Positions 35,178-43,382 of a DNA stretch of 49,044 nt are shown piece after piece. The stretch comes from an uncultured Clostridia bacterium. GTDB taxonomy: Bacteria > Bacillota > Clostridia > Christensenellales > Borkfalkiaceae. The notes under the pieces are model-generated. The model did no database searches. It worked only from the letters and a program-made list of their open reading frames with translations, and was not told where the DNA came from. Location: NCBI GenBank assembly GCA_944372525.1, contig CALVZL010000003.1:1-49044 (forward strand), read 5' to 3'. The position numbers were made by a program, and so were the translations under genes. Positions within the stretch are counted from its first letter, which is position 1. The number at the start of each line of letters is the position of its first letter.

Positions 35178-35196
35178 CCGTTTCGAAGCCGAAAGA

Positions 35197-35225
35197 GAAT
35201 AAAAAATCGTCCGATGCAAACACTG
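35197..35225 (+). promoter_or_regulatory. Possible forespore (SigG-like) promoter for spoVAD
   Basis: GAATA at 35197-35201 is followed after 17 nt by AACACTG, a 4-of-7 match to the SigG -10 consensus. It would start transcription inside the upstream terminator's right arm, about 14 nt before the spoVAD ATG. The -10 match is weak. Confidence 0.25.
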
Positions 35226-35242
35226 CATTCGGACGGTTTTTT
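35208..35242 (+). terminator. Terminator abutting the spoVAD start codon
   Basis: CGTCCGATGCA and TGCATTCGGACG pair with one bulged T around a 5-nt loop, followed by GTTTTTT. The T-run ends only 3 nt before the spoVAD ATG, so vegetative transcripts of the tandem paralogs should stop before spoVAD. Confidence 0.85.
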
Positions 35243-35245
35243 ATT

Positions 35246-36238
35246 ATGAAAGGTCAGACCATTTATTTCAGGCGGGAACCGCGCATCGTCGCAGTCAGCA
35301 GCATTGCCGGAAAGAAGGAATGCGAGGGAGTCGTCGGCAGGTATGTGGAGACGCCGCTGACGGACGACATGTTCGGCGAGTCGACCTATGAAAAGGCGGA
35401 ATGCAAGATGCTTTCGCATGTCATCGACGGCGTCATGGAAAACGCAAGAATTGGCCGCGATGAAGTGGATTTTATCGTCTCGGGAGATCTGCTCAATCAA
35501 ATTATTTCCGCAAGTTTTGCGGCGCGGGATTTTTCCGTTCCCTTTCTCGGGGTCTACGGCGCCTGTTCTACGATGGCGGAAAGCCTTGCCGTTTCCGCCG
35601 TGCTGGTAGACGGGGGATATGCGGAACGGGTCGTCGCCGCGACGGGAAGCCATTTTGCCTCCGCGGAACGGCAATATCGTTTTCCTCTGGAACTGGGGAC
35701 AACCCGCCCTCCTCAATCTCAATGGACGGTGACGGGCGCAGGCGCTTCGCTTGTCTGCGCGCGCGGCGAGGGGATCCGTCTGCTCTCCGCTACGGTGGGG
35801 AAGGTCGTCGATTACGGGATTACCGATGTCAATAATATGGGTGCGGCGATGGCCCCCGCTGCAGCAGACACCATTCTTGCGCATTTTCGTGCCACGGAAA
35901 AAGATCCCGCCTATTATGACCTCATTGTGACGGGAGATCTGGGTGCACTGGGGAGCAGAATCGTTAAAGATCTCACTTGGGAAAAAGGGTTGGACATTTC
36001 CGCCAATCACGTCGACTGCGGTGAGATCATTTATAACGTCGTTGAGGATGAATTTCAGGGCGGAAGCGGTGCAGGCTGCTCTGCGGTCGTGCTCAATTCT
36101 TATCTGCATGCAAAAATGATGACGGGGGAGATCAAACGCATTCTTTTTGTCGCGACGGGGGCATTGCTGTCCGCCGTATCGTCGGGGCAAGGGGAGAGTA
36201 TTCCCTGCATAGCGCATGCCGTCGCGATGGAGCGGTAG
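35246..36238 (+). CDS. spoVAD: Stage V sporulation protein AD
   Basis: A 330-residue thiolase-fold protein of the SpoVA channel that moves dipicolinic acid into the developing spore and binds it during germination. It is colinear with Bacillus SpoVAD: SGDLLNQ, then FLGVYGACSTMAESLAVSAVLVDGGYAERV, ATGSHFASAERQYRFPLELG, DYGITDVNNMGAAMAPAAADTI, GGSGAGCSAVV and SIPCIAHAVAMER at the end. No ribosome binding site precedes the ATG, which lies directly behind a terminator. The usual upstream partner spoVAC is absent here; spoVAE follows. Forespore-specific expression is expected from the family. Confidence 0.95.
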   Translation: MKGQTIYFRREPRIVAVSSIAGKKECEGVVGRYVETPLTDDMFGESTYEKAECKMLSHVIDGVMENARIGRDEVDFIVSGDLLNQIISASFAARDFSVPFLGVYGACSTMAESLAVSAVLVDGGYAERVVAATGSHFASAERQYRFPLELGTTRPPQSQWTVTGAGASLVCARGEGIRLLSATVGKVVDYGITDVNNMGAAMAPAAADTILAHFRATEKDPAYYDLIVTGDLGALGSRIVKDLTWEKGLDISANHVDCGEIIYNVVEDEFQGGSGAGCSAVVLNSYLHAKMMTGEIKRILFVATGALLSAVSSGQGESIPCIAHAVAMER

Positions 36239-36247
36239 GAGGGGAAG

Positions 36248-36625
36248 TTGGAATATCTCGAAATTTTTTTCATGTTCGTCAAAGCATTTGCCGTAGGCGG
36301 GCTGATCTGCACTGTTGCGCAGATTGTGATCAATTTTACCGATCTCACGTCGGGAAAGATCCTCGTGCTTTTTATGTGCGGCGGAATCGTCTTCACGGCG
36401 CTTGGATTATATCAGCCTCTTGTGGAATTTGCGGGAGCGGGGGCGACGGTTCCTATCAGCGGATTCGGGTATCTGCTCGCAAACGGCGCGATGCGCGGGG
36501 CGGAAAAAGGCTGGTTCGGCGCGGTAACGGGCGCGCTCTCCGCAGCGAGCGCGGGAGTTTCCGCAGCGATCGTCTTTTCCTTTCTCATGGCGCTCATTTT
36601 TCAGTCTCATACCAAACACAACTGA
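36248..36625 (+). CDS. spoVAE: Stage V sporulation protein AE
   Basis: A 125-residue integral membrane protein of the SpoVA dipicolinic-acid channel. Three to four transmembrane segments are visible, with the family-typical FVKAFAVGGLICTVAQIVINFTDLTSGKILVLFMCGG at the start and GFGYLLANGAMRGAEKGWFGAVTG in the middle. The start is TTG with AGGAGGGG about 5 nt upstream, 9 nt after the spoVAD stop, so the two are one transcript. A very strong terminator follows. No SpoVAF or GerA-like gene is next to it. Confidence 0.93.
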   Translation: MEYLEIFFMFVKAFAVGGLICTVAQIVINFTDLTSGKILVLFMCGGIVFTALGLYQPLVEFAGAGATVPISGFGYLLANGAMRGAEKGWFGAVTGALSAASAGVSAAIVFSFLMALIFQSHTKHN

Positions 36626-36647
36626 AGGGTTCGAAAAGTTGTCACGG

Positions 36648-36701
36648 AAAACACCGCCCGCGCGGGGCAGAGCCTTGTCTGCTCCGCGCGGGCGGTGTTT
36701 T
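36648..36701. terminator. Bidirectional terminator between spoVAE and hydrolase
   Basis: AAAACACCGCCCGCGCGG pairs with CCGCGCGGGCGGTGTTTT, extended by GCAGA/TCTGC, with A-rich and T-rich flanks on both sides. It serves the two convergent genes. Confidence 0.92.
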
Positions 36702-36703
36702 AG

Positions 36704-37435
36704 TCAGTTTTCAGAAAGAAAGCGCAGAAGAAGCTCGGTCATTTCGGCGTTCCCATTCGGAGAGAATCCGTGTCCCTCATTCGGGAAGAGGAAAAGTTTT
36801 GCGCGGGGATAACACGCCGCTGCCTGTTGGCTGTAACAAACGGGAACGATCTTATCGCATTCTCCGTGGATGAGAAGAACGGGATGGGAAAACTTTCCGA
36901 TCTCGTCGAAGACAGACATGGCACAGACTTCTTCGAAAAAAGGCTTTCCCAGTTTTACGCCCCACAGCTCCCGTTCGTCGGGAAGTTCTGTTCCGGCGGG
37001 AAATTGTTTGCGCCAATCGTCCGGAATACACAGAGCGGGAAAAAGCAGAACGATCCCGTCCGGTTCCGGTCTGCTTTGTTCTGCGTAGAGAGCGGTCACA
37101 AGGCCGCCCATGCTCGCGCCGAACAGAAAAAGCCGTTCGGGAGAAAAGCGTCGGCGTACTTCTTCGATGACGGCGTCGAGATCTTCCCGTTCGGAAGAAA
37201 GCGTCATCCTCGTGGAGTCATAGAACGATGCAGTGCGCGCAGAGCCCCCGCAGAAGTCAAAGGTCGCCGCGCCGATTCCGCGGGAGGCAAGTGTTTCCGC
37301 GGCGAAAAAAAAGTCATCGCCCGCGCCGTTGAAGCCGTGGCTGAACACCACAAATTTTGTCGCGTTGTCTGCGGGAAAGAACGTCCCGCGTACCGTCCTT
37401 CCCCGATGAAAAAGAGAAAATTCCGTATGCCTCAT
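36704..37435 (-). CDS. Alpha/beta hydrolase (serine esterase/acylhydrolase type)
   Basis: A 243-residue cytoplasmic alpha/beta hydrolase; no signal peptide. The nucleophile elbow is GASMGG with S108, the acid is D194 in HGECDKIVP, and the base is H222 in NEGHGF, giving the normal triad order. The oxyanion region FSHGFNGAGDDFF lies at about 31-43. The pattern matches S9-peptidase-like or feruloyl-esterase-like hydrolases, but the substrate cannot be told. I chose the ATG at 37435 for its GGAG site 8 nt upstream; the frame is open much further upstream without plausible sequence. It is divergent from spoIIID, 174 nt apart. Confidence 0.88.
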   Translation of the reverse strand: MRHTEFSLFHRGRTVRGTFFPADNATKFVVFSHGFNGAGDDFFFAAETLASRGIGAATFDFCGGSARTASFYDSTRMTLSSEREDLDAVIEEVRRRFSPERLFLFGASMGGLVTALYAEQSRPEPDGIVLLFPALCIPDDWRKQFPAGTELPDERELWGVKLGKPFFEEVCAMSVFDEIGKFSHPVLLIHGECDKIVPVCYSQQAAACYPRAKLFLFPNEGHGFSPNGNAEMTELLLRFLSEN

Positions 37436-37549
37436 TTTTTGTTCTCCGTTTGTCGAAAGATCAGCTTCATTATAACCGATCGAAAGGAAAAAATCAACGT
37501 TCGCGGACAAATTTCGGGAAAGGAGGAGGTTGCAGAGAGACGGAAAACT

Positions 37550-37578
37550 GCATATGGCGTCAAAATCCGACATAGGAT
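37550..37578 (+). promoter_or_regulatory. Candidate SigE-type promoter for spoIIID
   Basis: GCATATG (-35) and CATAGGAT (-10), 14 nt apart, resemble the mother-cell SigE consensus, and lie 31 nt before the spoIIID start. spoIIID is SigE-controlled in Bacillus, which makes the match plausible. Confidence 0.4.
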
Positions 37579-37609
37579 ATACCATTGCAAAAAGCGGGGG
37601 TGTTTTGAA

Positions 37610-37897
37610 GTGTTGGAATACATCGAACGACGGGCGAGGCTGTGTGCGGAGTACATTCTGGATACGGGTGCGACAGTGCGCGATTGTGCGAAGCATTTCG
37701 GAAGCAGCAAGTCCACCGTGCACAAGGACGTGACGGAGCGATTGCGCGAGATCGACCGGAAACTTTGGCGGGAAGTGAGGAAAGTGCTGAATAAAAATCT
37801 CGCCGAACGGCATCTCCGCGGCGGAGACGCTACGCGCAGAAAATACCGTTTGCAAAAAGAGAGTTGCATGGGAAGGTCCGAACGCGTGCAATCGTGA
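37610..37897 (+). CDS. spoIIID: Sporulation transcriptional regulator SpoIIID
   Basis: A 95-residue DNA-binding protein that adjusts the SigE regulon in the mother cell. The helix-turn-helix is RDCAKHFGSSKSTVHKDVTERL, and the characteristic basic extension RHLRGGDATRRKYR follows at the C-terminus; both are near-diagnostic. It is about ten residues longer than the Bacillus protein, with an added CMGRSERVQS end. The start is GTG at 37610 with GGGGGTG about 8 nt upstream; a TTG directly after it is the alternative. Nearby spoVAD and spoVAE are also sporulation genes. Confidence 0.93.
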   Translation: MLEYIERRARLCAEYILDTGATVRDCAKHFGSSKSTVHKDVTERLREIDRKLWREVRKVLNKNLAERHLRGGDATRRKYRLQKESCMGRSERVQS

Positions 37898-37956
37898 AAA
37901 TGAGATGAAAAAGTTTCTGTTTGCCGCCTTTATAAGAGATTTTCGGCAGACAGGAC

Positions 37957-37985
37957 CTTGAATTTTTCTGCCGTTTGTGATACAA
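37957..37985 (+). promoter_or_regulatory. SigA-type promoter for the dehydratase activase operon
   Basis: TTGAAT and TACAAT with a 17-nt spacer, about 75 nt before the activase ATG. Confidence 0.7.
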
Positions 37986-38059
37986 TAAAGCGAACGGTTT
38001 TTTTGAGAAGCCGCCGTTCTTTCACGCGGTCGGGCATGATTCGCAAAAGAGAGGAGATT

Positions 38060-41011
38060 ATGGCGAAATTACTTGGTATCGACGTCGGATCTACTACGGT
38101 CAAGGTCTGCGTCATCGGCGAGGAGGGAGAGGTTTTGTCCTCTTCCTATGTGCGTCATTTTTCCCGTGTCAAAGAGTGTGTGCTGGCGGAATTGGAGAAG
38201 GTACGCCCGTTCGGTGCGCGGTTTCGCGCCTGTATTACGGGGTCTGCGGGGCTGGGACTTGCCCAGCGAGGAAAAATTGAATTCGTACAGGAAGTACAAG
38301 CCGCCTTTACCGCCATCAAGAAGTATTATCCGGATGCAGACGCGGCGGTTGAGCTGGGAGGCGAGGATGCCAAAATCATCTTCATCACGGGGGGTACGGA
38401 GCAGCGCATGAACGGCTCATGCGCGGGCGGAACGGGAGCGTTCATCGATCAGATGGCGACGCTTTTGGATCTCTCCGTCGAAGAAATGGACCGTCTTGCT
38501 CTGAAAGCAGAGCGGGTTTATCCCATTGCCTCCCGATGCGGCGTCTTTGCCAAATCGGACATTCAGCCTTTGCTCAACCAAGGCGCGAACAAATCGGATA
38601 TTGCCGCTTCCATCTTTCAGGCCGTTGTCGATCAGACGGTGTCCGGGCTTGCCCAAGGGCGGCGCATCGGCGGGAAAGTGCTTTTTTTGGGCGGACCGCT
38701 GTATTTTTTGAAGGGGCTGCGCAAGGCGTTTTGCGAGACGCTGAAACTGGATGAAGCGCACGCTCTCTTTCCCGAAAATGCGCCTTGTTTCATGTCCGTC
38801 GGTGCCGCGCTGTATGCGGAAAATGCACAGGAAGAGGATTTGGACGATTTAAAAAAGAGGCTGGACGCCATTTCCGATCATATGGACGTGGCGATCGGAG
38901 AGCCGTTGTTTGCTTCCAGACAGGAATACGATGCCTTTATCGAGCGGCATCGCCGCAGCGATCTTCAGTTTGAGGACGTCCGCAAATATCGGGGGGACGC
39001 ATATCTTGGGATCGATTCCGGTTCGACGACGACCAAACTCATGCTGATCACGCCCGATTGTAAGATACTTTGTTCTTATTATCAGTCCAACAACGGGCAG
39101 CCGCTTGATATCGTGACGGCGCGGCTCAGAGACATCTATCGTCTGATCGAGGACCGCGTGGTCATTCGGGGCGCCTGCGTCACGGGATACGGAGAAGACA
39201 TGATGAAAGCGGCGCTCAAGATCGATTTCGGCGTTGTCGAGACCATGGCGCACTTCAAAGCGGCGCTCTATTTCAATCCGGAAGTGGACTTCATCATCGA
39301 TATCGGCGGACAGGATATCAAATGCTTTAAGGTAAAAAACAGAGCGATCGATTCGATCATGCTCAACGAAGCATGTTCGTCCGGCTGCGGTTCTTTTATT
39401 CAGACATTTGCAAAGGCGATGGGGATGGAGATCGAGGAGTTTTCCCGTCTCGGACTGTTTGCAAAGCATCCCGTCGAACTCGGGTCCCGCTGTACCGTAT
39501 TTATGAACAGTTCGGTGAAACAGGCGCAGAAAGAGGGGGCGAGCGTGGAAGATATTTCCGCCGGACTCTCTTCTTCCATTGTAAAAAATGCGATTTATAA
39601 GGTGATCCGCGCACGAACGCCGGAGGAATTGGGCGAGCACATCGTCGTGCAGGGCGGAACCTTCCTCAATGATGCCGTGCTGCGTTCTTTTGAACTGGAG
39701 ACGGGGAAAGAGGTGGTGCGTCCCGCGATTGCGGGGTTGATGGGGGCGTTCGGAGCCGCCCTTTACGCAAAAGAGAGCACGCGCAAGGAGACGCTGATCA
39801 GCTCGATTGCGACGGAAAAAGAGTTGGAGCGGTTTTCCTATGCAAGCAAGTCCGTCACCTGCAAGGGATGCACGTCGCACTGTAACGTAAACGTTCTCAC
39901 CTTTTCGGATGGGCGTCGGTTCATTTCGGGCAACAAATGCGAACGGGGCGCGGGGTTGCAGCCTCCGAAAAATCTTCCCGATCTGTATGCTTTCAAATAT
40001 GAACAGCTTCTCGCTCTCCCGAATTCTGCGGCAAAAGGGAAGAGGGGGACGGTGGGACTTCCTCTGCAGCTTGTCATGTACGAGCAGCTTCCGCTTTGGA
40101 CAGGTTTTTTTGAAACCTGCGGATTCCGCGTAGTGCTTTCGGAGAGAAGTTCGCGCGCGCTCTACTTCAGAGGGCAGCATACGGTCGCGAGCGATACCGC
40201 TTGTTATCCCGCCAAACTCATGCACGGACACATCGAGAGTCTGCTCGATCAGAATGTCGATTTCATCTTCTATCCCTGCGAAAGTTACAATTTGGATGAG
40301 CACGACTCGATGAATCATTACAACTGTCCCGTTGTCGCATATTATCCGGAACTTTTGCGGGCGAATAACGAACGGCTGACGGCAGAGAATTTTATCGCGC
40401 CGTATCTTGATCCGAACAATGAGGGACATACGGTCAGAACGCTTCGCCGCGCTCTGAAAAAATATCGGCTTTCTTCGTCACTGATCCGTCGGGCGTATCG
40501 GGAGGGAATGCGACGGATGGAAGTCTTCCATCGCAGGATTGTGGAGAAGGGGCAAGAGATTCTTGCCGAAGCCGAGCGGACGGACAAACAGGTCATCGTG
40601 TTGGCGGGAAGGCCGTATCATGCCGATCCTGAGATCAATCACGGAATCAACAAGCTGCTCAATTCGCTCGGTGTTGCGGTCGTCTCGGAGGACGCCGTGT
40701 TCGAGTCGGCGAATTATGTCAAGGTCAACGTACTCAATCAATGGACTTATCACGCAAGGCTGTATCGCGCTGCGGAATTTGTGACGCGCCGCAAGGGTGT
40801 GAATCTTGTGCAGTTGGTTTCCTTCGGGTGCGGAATCGACGCAGTGACGACGGATGAAGTACGTTCGATCCTGGAGAAAAAGGGAAAGCTCTATACGCAG
40901 ATCAAAATCGACGAAATCAACAATCTCGGTGTCGTCAAAATCAGGCTCAGGTCCATGCTCGCCGCAATTGAAGAACAGATCGCAAAAGAGAGCGCAGGAG
41001 AGACAGTATGA
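38060..41011 (+). CDS. 2-hydroxyacyl-CoA dehydratase activase, double ATPase domain (N-terminal part)
   Basis: A 983-residue member of the BadF/BadG/BcrA/BcrD ATPase family. It has two ASKHA-fold domains in tandem: the first begins LGIDVGSTTVKV at 5-16 and contains GSCAGGTGAFIDQM; the second begins YLGIDSGSTTTKL near 315 and contains NEACSSGCGSFIQTFA. From about residue 600 a DUF2229-like region follows, opening with the Cys-rich CKGCTSHCNVN and NKCERG that could hold an iron-sulfur cluster. Such proteins use ATP to drive low-potential electrons into radical dehydratases or reductases. In many clostridia this and the next gene are one polypeptide of about 1400 residues; here they overlap by ATGA. 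Substrate is unknown. Confidence 0.9.
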   Translation: MAKLLGIDVGSTTVKVCVIGEEGEVLSSSYVRHFSRVKECVLAELEKVRPFGARFRACITGSAGLGLAQRGKIEFVQEVQAAFTAIKKYYPDADAAVELGGEDAKIIFITGGTEQRMNGSCAGGTGAFIDQMATLLDLSVEEMDRLALKAERVYPIASRCGVFAKSDIQPLLNQGANKSDIAASIFQAVVDQTVSGLAQGRRIGGKVLFLGGPLYFLKGLRKAFCETLKLDEAHALFPENAPCFMSVGAALYAENAQEEDLDDLKKRLDAISDHMDVAIGEPLFASRQEYDAFIERHRRSDLQFEDVRKYRGDAYLGIDSGSTTTKLMLITPDCKILCSYYQSNNGQPLDIVTARLRDIYRLIEDRVVIRGACVTGYGEDMMKAALKIDFGVVETMAHFKAALYFNPEVDFIIDIGGQDIKCFKVKNRAIDSIMLNEACSSGCGSFIQTFAKAMGMEIEEFSRLGLFAKHPVELGSRCTVFMNSSVKQAQKEGASVEDISAGLSSSIVKNAIYKVIRARTPEELGEHIVVQGGTFLNDAVLRSFELETGKEVVRPAIAGLMGAFGAALYAKESTRKETLISSIATEKELERFSYASKSVTCKGCTSHCNVNVLTFSDGRRFISGNKCERGAGLQPPKNLPDLYAFKYEQLLALPNSAAKGKRGTVGLPLQLVMYEQLPLWTGFFETCGFRVVLSERSSRALYFRGQHTVASDTACYPAKLMHGHIESLLDQNVDFIFYPCESYNLDEHDSMNHYNCPVVAYYPELLRANNERLTAENFIAPYLDPNNEGHTVRTLRRALKKYRLSSSLIRRAYREGMRRMEVFHRRIVEKGQEILAEAERTDKQVIVLAGRPYHADPEINHGINKLLNSLGVAVVSEDAVFESANYVKVNVLNQWTYHARLYRAAEFVTRRKGVNLVQLVSFGCGIDAVTTDEVRSILEKKGKLYTQIKIDEINNLGVVKIRLRSMLAAIEEQIAKESAGETV

Positions 41012-42324
41012 AAAAGAAGGAACAGCCGCAGATCCCCACGGTGGATTTTTCCGATCCCTATCCCGTATTTACCGAGGAGATGAAAAAAGATTATACGATC
41101 CTCATCCCCGACATGCTCCCCTGGCATTTCGAGCTGCTCATTCATGTCATGCGTCTTGAAGGGTATCGCGTAGATATTCTGCACAACGAGGGAAGAGAGG
41201 TCATAGACGAGGGGTTGAAACATGTTCATAACGATGCATGTTTTCCCGCGCTCTGCGTGATCGGTCAGTATATCAATGCGCTGAAAAGCGGGAAGTACGA
41301 CGTCGATCACACGGCGGTCATGATCACTCAGTCGGGGGGAGGCTGCCGCGCGAGCAACTATGTTCCCCTGATCCGAAGAGCGCTTCGTGCGGAATTCCCG
41401 CAGGTACCCGTGCTCTCGCTCAACTTTGCGGGATTGGAAAAGGGGAACGGATTGCAGATCACGCTCGGGTTTCTGTTGCGGTTGGCGTACGCGATCTTTT
41501 ACGGCGATCTGATCATGAGTTTTTACAACCAGACGAAACCTTACGAGAAGGAAGAAGGGGAATGCGCGCGGGTGCGCGAGCGCTGTCTTGTCTGGCTCAA
41601 AGAAGGATTTTCGAACGGGAATTACCGTAAATTCAGAAAAAACGTGCGCCGTCTGATCGACGCCTTTTCCGCCGTTCCCGTCGAGCGGAAGGAAAAGGTC
41701 AAAGTCGGGATCGTAGGCGAGATCTATGTCAAATATTCTCCGCTCGGGAATTCGCATCTCGAGGATTTCCTGCTGACGGAGGGCTGCGAACCCGTCGTTC
41801 CGGCGCTCATGGACTTCATCCTCTATTGTATCGTCAACAACCTCAACGACGCGAAAAATTACGGGATCGGCAAAAAGACCGCTCCTCTGTTCGGCCTCGC
41901 CTACCGATGGCTGTACGGGAAACAGAAAAAGATCATTCGCTGGACGAAAAAATACAGCGGGTACGAACCGATCCACAATTTCGAACATCTGCGCCGATGC
42001 GCCGAAAAGGTGATCAATCAGGGCGTGAAGATGGGAGAGGGATGGCTGATCGCCGCGGAAATGGCGGCGCTCGCCGAAACGGGGACGGAAAACATTGTCT
42101 GTGCACAGCCGTTCGGCTGTCTGCCCAATCATATCGCCGGCAAGGGCGCCGTCCGTGCGCTGAAGAATCTGTATGAACACGAGAACATCGTTCCCGTCGA
42201 TTACGATCCTTCCGCGACGAGAGTCAATCAGGAGAACCGTATCAAACTGATGCTTGCCACCGCGCGGGAAAATTTGCGGGCGGAAAAGAGAAAAAAGCAA
42301 AGCGGATCGGAATCCCCGATTTGA
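41008..42324 (+). CDS. 2-hydroxyacyl-CoA dehydratase-like partner protein (C-terminal part)
   Basis: A 438-residue protein of the activase-associated dehydratase-like family (CoA_protein/HgdB-related). It equals the C-terminal third of the long clostridial activase fusion: VDFSDPYPVFTEEMKKDY start, HNDACFPALCVIGQY, TQSGGGCRASNYVPLIRRAL, VGIVGEIYVKYSPLGN, and AQPFGCLPNHIAGKGAVRAL near the end. Several conserved Cys (in NDACFPA, GGGCRAS, FGCLPN) are placed to ligate a [4Fe-4S] cluster. The start overlaps the preceding stop by ATGA, so the two halves are made together. A perfect 21-bp hairpin follows the gene. Confidence 0.9.
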   Translation: MKKKEQPQIPTVDFSDPYPVFTEEMKKDYTILIPDMLPWHFELLIHVMRLEGYRVDILHNEGREVIDEGLKHVHNDACFPALCVIGQYINALKSGKYDVDHTAVMITQSGGGCRASNYVPLIRRALRAEFPQVPVLSLNFAGLEKGNGLQITLGFLLRLAYAIFYGDLIMSFYNQTKPYEKEEGECARVRERCLVWLKEGFSNGNYRKFRKNVRRLIDAFSAVPVERKEKVKVGIVGEIYVKYSPLGNSHLEDFLLTEGCEPVVPALMDFILYCIVNNLNDAKNYGIGKKTAPLFGLAYRWLYGKQKKIIRWTKKYSGYEPIHNFEHLRRCAEKVINQGVKMGEGWLIAAEMAALAETGTENIVCAQPFGCLPNHIAGKGAVRALKNLYEHENIVPVDYDPSATRVNQENRIKLMLATARENLRAEKRKKQSGSESPI

Positions 42325-42353
42325 TTAAAATCAGAGCAAATTTCTTTGAATCA

Positions 42354-42400
42354 AGCAACCCCCTGCGGCATACACACAATGTATGCCGCAGGGGGTTGCT
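42354..42400 (+). terminator. Perfect 21-bp hairpin after the activase operon
   Basis: A 21-bp perfect stem starting AGCAACCCCC with a CACAA loop, 30 nt after the stop. It is followed by GTAAAAAG, not a T-run, so it is unlike a standard intrinsic terminator; it may block 3' decay or need a protein factor. Confidence 0.6.
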
Positions 42401-42763
42401 GTAAAAAGAGTAGCGGACGGGAAACGGGAGTAAAAAAAAAAAAGGAAGAAAAGGAGAGTAAAACCGGGAGTTAAAACGTCTTATCAATGAGGGGGAGATC
42501 GCAGAGAACGACTTTGTGACACCGTTGCATACGGCGTTCCGCAGGTGTTGCCGAAAAAATGAGAGATCCCGAAGGAACAGCCGTTGAAAAAAGCGTCTGC
42601 GGCGCGAAGCCGACGGGGGGAACGGATCTGAAAAGGAGTACCCGAGTTCAATTGATGAGGAGAACGGCGGCTTGATCCAAAAAAGAAGAAGATACGGCGG
42701 AAGAGAATACTACCCGAGAAGTCTTCAAGCGTTCGGATAAAGAAATCTAAAGGGAGGGAAGCA
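42401..42763 (+). other. Purine-rich gap of 363 nt, no gene identified
   Basis: A-rich and G-rich on the plus strand, including a run of twelve A (from about 42431). Short open stretches look peptide-like (RLINEGEIAENDFVTPLH near 42480; a frame ending GGREYYPRSLQAFG at about 42748) but are in different frames and have no start site. It may be decayed coding sequence or a long leader of the lipoprotein gene at 42764. I recognise no riboswitch. Confidence 0.4.
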
Positions 42764-43237
42764 ATGAAAAACGAAGTTCGTTGGTTGATCGGGCTCGCTG
42801 CGGCGGTGTTGTTCGCGGTGATGTTTACGTCGTGCGCTCCGCCGAAGCAATATTCGGAATCGGTCGGGGAGCTTTCTTCGTTGGAAGAAGCGTATGAAAA
42901 CGGCTGGTTGACAAAGGATGATTTGCAGGAAATCGCAGATTTGCACAATGCTAACGCGCAATGTGCCGAACAATTGGAGGAAGATATTGCGGAGCTGATC
43001 AAAAAGGAAGCGGCTTGGAAACTGAAAAATGACGAGGAAAATCCGATTGCCGAGGCAAAAGCGGAGGATTTCACGATTTTGAAATACTATGGCGTCTATC
43101 ATCAGGATTGTTATGTGGTGATGTTGGATGAACCGTATTTTGAGTTTCCGGCAGTTGACGTGGATGAATGGAAGGAGATCGGCGGCGTTCGGTTTCATAT
43201 CACATCTTTTTACGAAATCAGAGTTTGGAGAAAATAA
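42764..43237 (+). CDS. Small lipoprotein, first of a pair
   Basis: A 157-residue secreted lipoprotein. The signal peptide ends in FTSC with lipidation at C24. The mature N-terminus carries YSESVGELSSLEEAYENGWLTKDDL, nearly the same as in the next gene; the C-terminal half ends in a beta-rich block (FTILKYYGVYHQDCYVVML, then a final VW). I recall similar 'EAYENGWLT-DDL-IAYYHN' lipoproteins as common, uncharacterised clostridial proteins. This copy lacks the central PDPKMP-type segment found in its neighbour. AGGGAGGG lies just before the ATG. Role unknown; the family is usually in multiple copies. Confidence 0.85.
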   Translation: MKNEVRWLIGLAAAVLFAVMFTSCAPPKQYSESVGELSSLEEAYENGWLTKDDLQEIADLHNANAQCAEQLEEDIAELIKKEAAWKLKNDEENPIAEAKAEDFTILKYYGVYHQDCYVVMLDEPYFEFPAVDVDEWKEIGGVRFHITSFYEIRVWRK

Positions 43238-43382
43238 TTGCAGGGTCGACACGTTACATCATAATAAATCATGGGACTGCGACAAGAAAACGATCGGAGC
43301 ATACGGAGGAAAACCCAAGGAAGAGTTGATTGTTTTTTGAAAATCGTAAGGCGGAGAAAGAGACGGAACGGAGGAGAGCGAG

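Noticed and set aside
37530-37733. 67-codon plus-strand frame behind a strong AGGAGG before spoIIID
   Set aside because: Most of it overlaps spoIIID out of frame and its sequence has no protein-like pattern; the purine-rich AGGAGG may be chance or act on a leader.
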